Assembly (NCBI RefSeq): GCF_024139115.2
Contig: NC_085141.1
Span: 220,695,783-220,759,782, forward strand
DNA length: 64,000 nucleotides
Source of the DNA: Armigeres subalbatus
Lineage: Eukaryota > Arthropoda > Insecta > Diptera > Culicidae
Direction: 5' to 3'
The notes under the pieces are model-generated. The model was not told where the DNA came from. It did not search any database and saw only the letters and a program-made list of their open reading frames with translations. Positions 31,112-41,309 of the stretch are shown here, piece after piece. The position numbers were made by a program, and so were the translations under genes. Within the stretch, counting starts at the first letter, position 1. Every line of letters begins with the position of its first letter.

Positions 31112-32142
31112 CTGATCAGCAGCAAGGGTCGAGGCACAGCGAGCGGGAGCGCCGAATCCCAGGCAAATATTCAGATTACGTTACGTATAGTTCTTTTTCT
31201 GGTGAAGTTATTTCCCCTCAGCAGATTCGGTCACACATACCGTTTGATGATCCTCAGAGTTACGAAGAAGCTTTTGAAAGACCTGATCGCGAGCAGTGGA
31301 TCGCGGCTATGCGCGATGAAATCAAGGCTCTAGAAGAGAATAAAACTTGGGAGCTGTCCACGCTTCCAAACGATAGAAAGGCTATACGGAACAAGTGGGT
31401 TTTCAAAACAAAACGAGGCCCATCTGGTAACATCCAGCGATACAAGGCGCGCTTGGTGGTGAAGAGGTGCTCGCAGCGGCCAGGAATCGATTTCAACGAA
31501 GTTTATTCTCCGGTGGTACGGTATTCCACCATCCGATACCTTCTGGCACTGGCGGTAAAGCACGATCTTGATGAGGAGCAGATGGATGCAGTCACTGCGT
31601 TCCTTCAAGGAAAATTGACGGACGAGGTCATATACATGGAACCCCCACAGGGGTTTGCTGGTATATCGAAGCAAGTATGTCGATTGCGAAAGGCACTCTA
31701 CGGGCTCAAACAGTCGAGTCGAGTGTGGAACACTGAGTTGGACCAGGCGCTAAAAGAGTTTCGGCTTGAAAAGTCCAATGTGGATTCGTGCTTGGACTTC
31801 CGAATCGATGGTGACAAAATGATTTTCATCACTATTTATGTGGACGATTTCATTATTTTTACCATCAACCCCAAACTGAAGAGCGCGTTAAAATCGTTTC
31901 TCCACAATCGTTTCAAGATGAAGGATCTTGGTCAAGCAACTTTTTGCTTAGGACTGTGGATCACACGAGACCGGAAGAACGGTAAGCTGTGGGTAGATCA
32001 AGAGCACTACATCGGTAGCATTTTGCAGCGGTTCAACATTGCGAATTGCAATCCTGTCTCCACACCAGCGGAGGCAAGTATCAAGCTGGATAAATCGATG
32101 TCGCCAACAACGCCGGAGGAAATCTTGGAGATGAGAAAATTC
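31112..32142 (+). pseudogene. Copia-type reverse transcriptase
   Basis: After the frameshift near 31,110 the linker reads SYEEAFERPDREQW. The RT then has NKWVFKTKRGPSGNIQRYKA, RLVVKRCSQRPGIDFNEVYS, the first catalytic aspartate in QMDAVTAFLQGKL, CRLRKALYGLKQSSRVWN, and FITIYVDDFIIF with the YVDD active site (about 31,837-31,848). It continues through KDLGQATFCLGLWITRD and is broken by a frameshift near 32,140. The long intact stretch and conserved active site show that this element was still active in relatively recent evolutionary time. Confidence 0.9.
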
Positions 32143-32798
32143 CTTATCAGAAAGCAGAGGGCTGTCTCACTTATCTTGCGCAAGCAACGTGGCCGGATAT
32201 AAGGTTTGCAGTCAATCAAGTCAGCCAATTCAATGCAAATCCGGGACGAAGCCATTGGAATGCTGTCAAGCGCATAATACGATACTTGCGGAGTACGAAA
32301 TCAAATCGGCTAACATATTCGAAGGATCGATGTTCGGATATGGTTGGCTATACGGATGCCGATTGGGGAGGAGAACCGGATTCCAGGAAATCCACTACTG
32401 GATACGTCTTCACGTTCATGGGAGGAGCTGTGTCTTGGAACGTGAAACGGCAACCAACAGTTGCCCTATCGTCCTGCGAAGCGGAATACATTGCGCATTC
32501 CCGCACTATACAGGAAGCCCTTTGGTAGCATCACTCCCAATCGCAGATATTTGGTGTGCAAAGAATTCCCATCCGGTGTGACAATCAATCAGCCATCTTT
32601 ATCGCAAGGAACCAATCGTATAATCCCCGGACGAAGCATCTAGACATTCGGTACCATTTTATCCGAGACGTTCTAGAGCAAGGAATCGTCGAGTTGGGTT
32701 ATGTGAGCACGAAACAGCAGCCTGCAGATGTTTTTACAAAAGCCCTGGCGAATCTAAAGTTAGAAGAGAATAAGAGGTTAATTGGATTCGTTGCTTAG
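32143..32798 (+). pseudogene. Copia-type RNase H
   Basis: The frame reads YLAQATWPDIRFAVNQVS, then GYTDADWGGEPDSRKSTTGY (TDADWG is the first RNase H aspartate block), LSSCEAEYIAHSRTIQEALW, IRCDNQSAIFIARN and RTKHLDIRYHFIRD, ending PADVFTKALANLKLEENKR. A TAG at 32,526-32,528 replaces the second tryptophan of the usual EALWW; the same frame then continues to the natural stop at 32,796-32,798. Confidence 0.9.
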
Positions 32799-32805
32799 GA
32801 AGGAG

Positions 32806-33003
32806 TGTTGCAATCGCAGTAGTCATTGACTTTCAATTAGCATCGAACTATTCCGTTATGTACCCTCTGTTATATAATCTAAGTTACCATAGCAACACAT
32901 GGCAAATCGTAGCAACCTGTGGTTTGAACTGAAATAAATTGTTTATTAGTCGTTAGTCATTCATGCTAACCGGTCGTTTTCATTTCACTCTGCAAAAAGA
33001 ACA
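32806..33003 (+). repeat. Putative Copia 3' LTR
   Basis: A purine tract GGAAGGAG directly follows the pol stop, and TGTTGCAATCG starts at 32,806. The region contains a TATA-like TTATATAATC near 32,870 and AATAAA at 32,934, and could end at a CA near 33,003. No second LTR exists in the window to confirm the ends, since the element is 5'-truncated. Confidence 0.5.
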
Positions 33004-33231
33004 AAGCTTCACGAACTTTCAAACGAGTTCATTAGAGCAACGTTAAAGTTTGCTGTAATTATAGTTTCACAATTAGGGTTATGTTCTTTATGTTACACAT
33101 TAGTTTTACTTACGTTTACCGCGCGATCGTATAACTAGCTGTCAAACCAGCTTGTCATTTCCTATCAGCTGACACTTCCGTCCTAGTGTGGAGGGTGCTG
33201 GGCAGAAGACTCGACACCATTATAGGGGTGT

Positions 33232-35064
33232 TCGCAACAACACCTTCTAGCGCAATGTTGAACAACAGGCACGAAAGTCCATCAACTCGTCTTAGTCCCC
33301 GGCGCGATTCGAACGAACTGGAGGAAATCTTCACAAGTTTTGCACACCATCCACCGTTGCTTTGATTTGTCTGGTAAGCTTCCCAGGGAAGCTGTTCTCG
33401 TCCATAATTTTCCATACCTCTACGCGGTCTATACTGTCGAATGCCGCCTTGAAATCAATGAACAGATGGTGCGTTGGGACCTGGTATTCACGGCATTTTT
33501 GGAGGATTTGCCGTACAGTAAAGATCTGGTCCGTTGTCGAGCAACCGTCAACGAAGTCGGCTTGATAACTTCCCACAAACTCATTCACTAATGGTGACAG
33601 ACGACGGAAGATGATCTGGGATATCACTTTGTAGGCGGAATTAAGGATGGTGATCGCTCGGAAGTTCTCACACTCCAGCTTGTCGCCTTTCTTGTAGATG
33701 GGCCATATGACCCCTTCCTCTCACTCCTCCGGTAGCTATTCAGTTTCCCAGATTCTGACTATCAGTTTGTGCAGGCAAGTGGCCGGCTTATCCAGACTCA
33801 TCTTGTTGAGTTCAGCTCCGATACCACCCTTACTAGCCACTTTATTGGTCTTTAGCTGTTGGATGGCATCCTTAATTTCCCTCGAGGTGGGGGCTGGCTG
33901 GCTTCCATCGTCCGCTGAACTGACATAGTCATCTCCTTCCTCGAAGTGTTGCTTCCACCTTTCAATCACCCTACGTTCGTCCGTCAAAATGCTCCCATCC
34001 TTATCCCCGCACATCTCGGCTAGCGGCACGAAGTTTTTGCGGGATACATTGAGCTTCTGATAAAATTTGCGTGTTTCTTGATGACGGCACAGCTGTTCCA
34101 TCTCATCTCACTCCCCAAGTAACATTTTAAGTTTTATAACGCTCTTGAAGACCATAATTTACTCTTCAAGATTGTTATTAAACCAGTATAAAACCAAAAT
34201 GTTACTAGGGTCCGCTTCTTCCAGGCGGCGTATCTTCTCCTGAAAAGGGCAGATCTGCTGTATCCGTTTCCGTCTATAGCGATCCACGTTCTGTCGTGTT
34301 CCTTTCGGTAGTGCGACCACACGCACTACGTCCTTCTCCTCCAGAATCCGTCTTCACTCTTCATCGAAACAATCGTTCCGTCGACTTCATGCCGCATACC
34401 CGACGTTGCTTTTCGCTCCGTCGTTAATGGCTGGTTTCTAGCAGTCCTCGAGAGGGTGACCCACCGGGCTCACCTTCTTCCGACAACGCTGTCCCGAGAT
34501 GCTGAGCGTAAGTATGCAGTGGCAATATCCGGTTGCTTCAGTCACTTTAGGTCGTACCGTGACTGCCTTCGGTACCGTACATTGTTGATGACGGATAGAT
34601 TTGGGCGCAGTTTAAACATCACCTGATAGTGGTCAGATTCGATGTTAGCGCCACGATATGCTCTGGTGTTGATAATGTTGGAGAAGTTGTACCGTTACGG
34701 AATGCTGTTAGAAGTAGGAGCAGCCAATCGCATTCTTGGACGTGGCGAAATCAATTAGTCGTAGGCCGTTTTCCTTTGTTAGTCGTACTCGTCGTGCGTC
34801 CTTATCATCATCAGTGTTTCCGGAGTGTGGGATATGGACAATCGATCAGATTTGCACTCCCGAAGAGGAGCAGAAACAACTCATGCCCCATTCCCTGTCA
34901 GCAGACGACCAGAGTTCCCACCGGAGTTGGTTACCCGATCTTTCCTAAGGTTGCTCGTATCCCAGCCGGTTATACGAGGATGTTGCGATAGAATTTGCTG
35001 GGTAAGAGACTTATACCTACCTACATGCTGTAGAGAAGAAACGACCATTGAGTGTCTACTTTGA
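33232..35064 (-). pseudogene. RTE-clade LINE family B, copy 3
   Basis: This is a minus-strand copy of the family at 50,392-53,750. The RT part reads [59 protein letters not shown] and FPGKLTRQIKATVDGVQ (33,627-33,330). The region before RT reads EIKDAIQQLKTNKVA and GIGAELNKM. The endonuclease (34,330-34,990) has several deletions. The 5' UTR matches the long copy up to CTGGGTAAGAG near 35,000. The RT catalytic FADD segment and the whole 3' end are missing. A 97-bp MITE interrupts it at 34,114. Confidence 0.85.
34114..34210. mobile_element. 97-bp MITE inserted in RTE-B copy 3
   Basis: The inserted segment begins CCCAAGTAACATTTTAAG and, read from the right, CCCTAGTAACATTTTGG, an inverted repeat of about 25 bp with CTCTTGAAG/CTTCAAG pairs inside. 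The corresponding place in the long RTE-B copy (52,190) is continuous, so this is an insertion. A 2-base TC repeat is the only visible duplication. Confidence 0.7.
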
Positions 35065-35308
35065 CTCAGTTCAAAGCCATTCTGCATGGATTTGGAAAAC
35101 GTTTGAAGCTGGCGATATTATTCCGTGATGTTTCTCGAATAATAAACAAGGTGTGCTCACTTGACTGTGAATATACAACAGTAAAGCACATGTGAAGATT
35201 GAACGAATCAAGCATCCGAAAGATATTCAATTTGCAAAAAAGAGCTAACCGCGGTGGATGTTGGTACTCGGATTCTGATGACTTTTCTGCAAACGTGACC
35301 TTTAAATG

Positions 35309-35381
35309 GTCTTGTTGTGTAAGGGTTATCACGCCTATCTAGAGAGTAGAAGGTTGAGGGTTCGCGAGTCCCTTCAAGACA
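35309..35381 (+). tRNA. tRNA-like gene or pseudogene, Val-like body with AGA in the anticodon position
   Basis: This 73-nt segment has a 6-bp acceptor stem (GTCTTG with CAAGAC), an A box TGTGTAAGGGTTATCACG close to that of insect tRNA-Val, an anticodon arm with the 7-base loop CTAGAGA (anticodon AGA) on a stem with one mismatch, and a B box GGGTTCGCGAGTCCC. The T loop is two bases longer than normal and the seventh acceptor pair is T-T. No SINE body is evident after it. A tRNA pseudogene or a SINE head is the likely explanation. Confidence 0.45.
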
Positions 35382-35491
35382 TGTGGATTCTTGTTCGTAA
35401 ATTTCATATCAATTAATCCATTTCGAAACATGTGCTGTACATATGCACAACCAAGATATTTAACAAAAAACAGTCCGACTGGGGGTGTTTA

Positions 35492-35757
35492 TTGATATAT
35501 TTTGGCTTTTTAAGTCTGATATATTCGAATGGGTTTATATTCGCATTGCTCGACGTTTCGGGTCTTTTCCAAAGGAAAAGCTGTCTGCCATTCTTCGTAC
35601 ACTTAAGAACTATAAACATATAGAAGCTCCAATCCTAGCATATATGTTTATAGTTGTTAAGTGTACGAAGAACGGCAGACAGCTTTTCCCTTGAACAAAA
35701 CCCAATAAACGGGCCGAAACGTCGGGCAATGCGAATATAAAAGCCAAAATATATCAA
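35492..35757. mobile_element. Foldback MITE with arms of about 125 bp
   Basis: The left arm contains TGATATATTTTGGCTTTT, TATATTCGCATTGCTCGACG, TTTCGGG, AAAGCTGTCTGCCATTCTTC and GTACACTTAAGAACTATAAA. The right arm (to 35,757) is its reverse complement with small indels, for example CGTTTCGGCCCGTTT. The arms meet at a short spacer near 35,625-35,640. There is no coding capacity. Confidence 0.85.
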
Positions 35758-37404
35758 AAAAATAATATTAACTGTCAATAAAAACAATTACCTATAAAAT
35801 TCAAATAACTAATGTGAAGCAATCGAAGTTTGAATTTGTATGGGAATAAAGACACTTTTGAAATGGATTGATTAATTTGAAGAATCGAATATGTTTCCGG
35901 GGTTGCCAAATTAGAAACTGGAGTGGACAAATCGGTACACTTACACTATCTTCTTTATTATTACATTTTGCCTGTTTTTTTGCGCACAGCAATATTTGAA
36001 ATGAAGATTTCAAACACCAAACAACAGTATTCAAGTTTCTAAGTACCAGAGCTAGAAATTCAATCCATCAGGTAATATTTCGCTTAACCCTATCCTTCCC
36101 ACAACTTTTTTTTTTCGAAGAATGGGAAAACAATATGTTTGACATAGCCAAAATTAGCGAAAAACAAAAACAAATTGAGTTGTAAATCAATTGTTTTTTT
36201 TTGCTTCACTATCTTGACGCAAAACATAATTTGTTTTTATAAGTAGACTAATGAAACCATAAAGATGAGACAAATATAATTTTTTGTCATTGAAAAAACT
36301 GATGAAATTGGGTAGGGATAAAATTTGATGGCGCTGTACAACTATCATGGAAAGGAAAGGGTTAAATGAGGTTTTCCCGTTGACGACTATGTTTTGTCTG
36401 ATTTAGGGTGTGACTTTTTTTTGCATTTATGCATGTTAATATAAATAAGAATGAGTGGTGTGTTTCGTCCGTTAGACATTTACCAGTGATTTGACTTCAC
36501 GCGTAATTAAATATTGACATGGTGTGAAAAATGAAGCAAACAACCAAAAATGACCCCATGTATTCAAGTTTAATACACCAACCGCAAAAGCCGCTAAGAC
36601 GTAAACCGTGTCGGATACACATGACTGGAGGATGGCGCCTTGTCTCGGTTTCACTCAATCTTCAATCAAATAGTAATTATGTTTATAATCGACAGATGCC
36701 GTGAATTCAGAAGAGACGACGAAATTTGTGAATGAACCATCTTAACCTTGTATCTGTTGTAAAGCAACATTTACTGTGTCTGGGAAAATCGTAATTTGTG
36801 CAACAAGTTGCAAAAAGATTAATTTTTCAGCACGTGTCATCGTTTTGCAACTAGTTGCTCAAACTACTAACGTTTGGCCATTAAAAAGCGGGAATTTCAA
36901 TACTTCAATTATTTTAAATGAAAACATTAATGCTTTCAGAAAAATAATACCGTATGTGAAAGAATCCTTAGAATATTCAAGAAATTGTCGCCCACAAACT
37001 TTTACTCCAGCATGTGCAATTATAAAACATGCCATCAAAACAGGAAATACTGTGGCACGCATTGTACAGTACTTTTAAGCGAACAAAGATCGTGGGAAAA
37101 GTACACGGTGGACAATATTAAGCGTTAAAATGTTTCGAAAACTGCTAAAGTATTTTACCCTTCTCTAGCTCGCGGAAAACTGTTCAATAGCAAGTGACCC
37201 CTCGAACTAGGTCTCAAGGCCGGCTTACTACTGGGCAATCGGAGGGGCTTTGCGAACAACGTACAGTTTATTGTCACCTTCCTCGTGTTAGTTGAAAATT
37301 AATTCTATTGTGGATGAAAACTATGGATTTGTTAAATATGCTATTTTTGAAGTGTGGGTGGAAATTAATTTTAACAAACTATTAACTTTCAATGTGTAGG
37401 GTAA
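35758..37404. other. AT-rich noncoding stretch, nothing recognised
   Basis: No gene, tRNA-like motif or repeat was recognised. A 100-codon frame at 36,776-37,078 on the plus strand has no familiar motif. Confidence 0.5.
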
Positions 37405-40123
37405 CGAACCCAGAAATCGCCCAGTTTACATGTAAATATTGAAAACCAGGCCATAAATCATAAATTATGATGGAATTTATTTTACAGTTGTTTTTATTTT
37501 CTGATTATACTTCTTTTGCTCATTGCAAAGTAGAAAAGCATAAAAAATACTAAAAATTGGCTGAAAATGCGAATTTGGTAATTCTTTAATTTGAACCTAA
37601 TTTCGACCCCCTCAAACCCAATTTTTGCCCATAGTTGGGATCAGTTTTCGCCCACTAATAAATATCAGCTATAAACGTACAATAATACTCAATATTCATG
37701 ATTATTTGAATAAACACGCTTATGTTAAATTATTTTTATTGAAAAAATATTTCAGTTCCTTATAAAATTCAAAAGATTATTCAACTTTATACTATGAATA
37801 TAGCTTAATGTTTCATTTTTTCTCAGAAGGCATAGTTTTTTTCTTCTTCAAAGTCTTCTTCTCTTCTTGCTGCTTCTTTTTAAGCTCATTTGCTATCTTT
37901 TGCTCTTCTCGCACCTTTTTCCTGTTTCCTTCTCTTCCTCTAGACATTTCTTCTCTTGCTCTTTTCTGGAAAACTCCTCAATGAACTCATCTGACGTCAA
38001 GACATGATACCGTTTTGATTTGTACTCCCGTTGAATTCCACGTTCTAGAATAGGCAGCGGCGCCAAACACTCCTTCAATGTTGGCTGTTGTATTTTGGGC
38101 ATATCAATGCCCTCCACATTTATTATAGAAGCAGGTAATGTTGACGAATTGTTGTCCATGATGATTTCAGTCTCGATTTCGGTATTTTCTTCTCCACGAT
38201 TTTCAATAGCTTTAATGGTTTCTGGTTTCTGGTTTCAAAAAGCGCTTCTTCCTCGGCGTTATCGAGTACGATGAAATCTCCTCTCAACTTTTTGGCTCGC
38301 GTTGGTCCAATAATTGCTGCGCATTGCTCAACTGCCCGTTTTGCATGTTCCAAGTCTGTCGTTGTATTCAACTACGTACATGCCTGATCGTCCGCCTCTA
38401 TTACGTCATCTTCTTCTGTCTCTACCGATATGGTCATACATTACGAATAATCGATGGCACTGTGATTCCAAGGAAAAGACCCGAAGCTCTGAAGCCGTTT
38501 TTAATGCTCGTCGATGTCAAAGAATGGCGCAAACAGCCTTGAAGAACAACTGCGAAATCCGGCAATGTTACTCTACGAAGCGGATTATCTTTACGGAACC
38601 TCTCTACCGCCTTTGGCTAACCATTCTTCAGTGGCTTAAAAGCCGATACATCAGCTGGTTGCATAATCCTGGTCAAGTTCGGATACAGAACTATGAGGAT
38701 AACTCCCATATTCCGGCACATTTTAGAGGTTTCCAGATTAACGTGACTGCTGTTCATCGACTATAAAAATGATTGGCTTTTCAACTTGCTTTTTCTGGAG
38801 ATACGGGTTCAACACATTTCGGATGTAATCGCGAACTACTACTGTTGTCATCCATCCGCTGTCCAACTTGGCGATACTCTAGGAAGATGGGACGGACTTG
38901 GCAACATCTTGCGGGATACTCTTATAGGGGTATATGATACAAGGGGGTACAGTTTCCCCTGCCGCGTTGAAAGTGAACATAACAGTTACGTTTAATTTGC
39001 CGCTGTTTCGTTCCACATCATACACATGATTTTATTTTAAACGATTTTTTTTCGCTCGTATTTTTGATCGTTTGACTTCAATTTGCCACCAAACTCTTCG
39101 CATGTTTTAAAAAATCCAGAATAAATCAAAGAAATACATAGATGTACAATGGAATAGTTAGCAACTCAAATCTGGACGATTATTGATGAAAGGATTCTCT
39201 CGTAGATTCCGATCGAGGCAGGTTTTGATATTATCCTGCAGATTACTCTTTGTGCCCGGAAAGCCTCTACGTTGACTGTCAAATATCCATGACTCTTATT
39301 CGCCTTTTTCCTCTATCGTCAGTACCGACATTGGACCGGAGCGATAAACTTGACGTTCTTTTTTCTGTAGTCGAGAACGAATCGTCGACCTGGGAACTCA
39401 GAAGTGCTTGGCTGCTTCATTGATACCCATTTCCTTGCTGCGAACTTTCCGTACAGCGGCAGAAATTTCATCTTGGGAGTACGATGTACGGTATTTCTTA
39501 CGCTGTTCCTGTATACAATAAGTGAAATGTACTAAACACTTACGAAACCTGTTGAAATTTGAAGGCTTCTTACCATTTTTATGTTCAAATCCACGTTTTC
39601 TAGAAGAAGTTTTAAAATTTCACCAACAAAACGAAAACTGGAGTCGCACGAAAGTTCTGACTTCTGAACTATATATGACAGTTCGCCCAGGACGAAATCT
39701 GGGTCGGCTGCTTTGATCAAGAACCAATTTTCGCCTACTAGATTTATTTAATTTTTCCATAATAGATCATGGAATTTAATGAAAATCATCAAGAAAACGA
39801 TAAATAAGCATAACATTTAGTTACAAAATTAAACTAAAAATAACAATCCATGAGTTACTTTATATATGAGCATTCGTTGTTTTTTTTCTATTTTTCATGC
39901 GTGATACACTAAAAGTACCTTCATACCTACTACATGATTTTCAAATGTTGCTTTTTACAGATTCATTGTAGTAAACAGTTCAATTCGATATACTATATAA
40001 AGGGGATAATTAATTGTATAAAAATAATTTAATTTTACCAGGTTTAAACAATTGGAGTTTGCGGAAAATCAATATGATCCAATAGGTGGGCGAAAACAGG
40101 GGTCAAGGCGATTTCTGGGTTCG
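37405..40123 (-). mobile_element. pogo-like DNA transposon relic with 17-bp TIRs
   Basis: CGAACCCAGAAATCGCC at 37,405-37,421 is an exact reverse complement of 40,107-40,123, and subterminal AAAACAGGGGTC/GACCCC and TTCGCCCAC motifs recur near both ends. The 2.7 kb between them contains a decayed transposase on the minus strand (37,800-39,510). No TA flanks were resolved next to the 17-bp matches, so the true ends may lie a few bases further out. Confidence 0.72.
37800..39510 (-). pseudogene. pogo/CENP-B-like transposase, multiply broken
   Basis: The N-terminal part (39,500-39,170) reads KKYRTSYSQDEISAAVRKV, INEAAKHF and VPRSTIRSRLQKK, a psq-type helix-turn-helix, then SWIFDSQRRGFP and KSNLQDNIKTCLDRN. 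The catalytic part (38,880-38,420) reads RDYIRNVLNPYL, IIFIVDE (the D of the VDGH-type motif), VILIVLYPNLTRIMQPADVS and AFKPLKNGWAKAVERF, then IKNGFRASGLFPWN. The C-terminus (38,371-37,893) is lysine/glutamate-rich. Many stops and shifts separate the blocks, and the part between the HTH and the catalytic D is largely missing. This is the family of Tigger/Jerky-like DDE endonucleases. Confidence 0.82.
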
Positions 40124-40493
40124 GAAATTGTGGGATGAGGGACGTACCGGTACTGCTGCTGTTGAAGTCGCGTTGCTGGTGTTCTCGATAACGATGGACG
40201 ACGCTAAACAAAGAAATACGGCACCAAATTCGTCGCTTCTTTTTGTCAACATGCGTGCTCACTGCTGAAAAAATCACAAAAATAATAAACAAACCAAATT
40301 CCTTTCCATTTCTTTGGTTTTGATGGGATGAAAATAGGAGCTATGAGATGAAGTGGCGAACCGTTCCCCTACCTATAACGTAAATCAGATTGAGCTGTTG
40401 TTTTCTTCCCGAACAATTCTTTCCATTCCCGCTATTTAGTGGCCACCCATTATTCTGCAACTCATGTGAGTGCTAGGATGACCATTAAAGGAT

Positions 40494-40664
40494 CCCCCAA
40501 ACCTAAGTGATTTCATCGCCGCGATGGCGACAACTAGTCGCCACGATTCTATCGTTGGGTCGCTACAGGCAATATTCCATTTACGCTTCCATACGAACGG
40601 CGACAGAATCGCAGTCGCCATGCGATAGAATCGCGACGCGATTGTCGTGTCGCGTGTGTTTGGG
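40494..40664. mobile_element. MITE-like palindromic segment with CGATTCTATCG repeats
   Basis: The left edge CCCCAAAC and the right edge GTTTGGGG form an inverted repeat. Inside, GTCGCCACGATTCTATCG and CGCGATTCTATCGCATGGCG lie in opposite orientation. GC content is clearly higher than in the flanks. No coding frame is recognised. Confidence 0.55.
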
Positions 40665-40834
40665 GAAACCTTAAAGCACTATTTTTGTAAAATAGTAATT
40701 GCACTATAATGGACCCACCCAACCCAATCCTATTGTGGGTACAGGTAGCCAAATAAGGAAGTGTTTCTAAACAGGTAGCTTCACTTGGATGCTTGGCTTC
40801 AAATACTTAGAAGCGTTAAAAACCATGGGAGAAG

Positions 40835-41230
40835 GTTCGTGTTCATACGACACTTCCCTTTCGGAAACTCCAAGTGCACGCTGGTCCTCCACGAACATCT
40901 TCCAGATCTCGTGTTCGTAGAGGACTACCGGTAGATCGTCAGACTGGTACGGCGGGGAGCTGTATTAAATCTTGCGGAGTCCAAAATACGAACGATTTCC
41001 CTCCACGATGCGACTCCGAATTTCTCTGCTTGTATCGTTATCGGAAATCACCAGAGAGCCCAAGTACACGAATTCTTCAACCACCACGATTTCGTCACAA
41101 CCAATACAAACTTGTGGTGGATGTCTTACATTGCCCTCTATTGAGCCTCTTCCTATCATGTACTTCGTCTTCGAGGTGTTGATGACTAGTCCAATCCTTT
41201 AAGCTTCCTTTTCAGTCTGATGTAGGTGTA
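40835..41230 (-). pseudogene. RTE-clade LINE family A fragment (RT to C-terminus)
   Basis: On the minus strand this matches 1,950-2,160 of the plus-strand copy: LVINTSKTKYMIGRGS, VCIGCDEIVVVEEFVYLGSL and NDTSREIRS. It continues into the segment deleted in that copy (VEGNRSYFGLRKI, then DLEDVRGGPACTWSF-like sequence). It is truncated at both ends. Confidence 0.8.
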
Positions 41231-41309
41231 GGGATCAGAAGAAAATATTATTACAAAGTGAAATCGGTTATATAATAGAATAATTCTTATAACATAATAG
41301 TCCTTCAAC

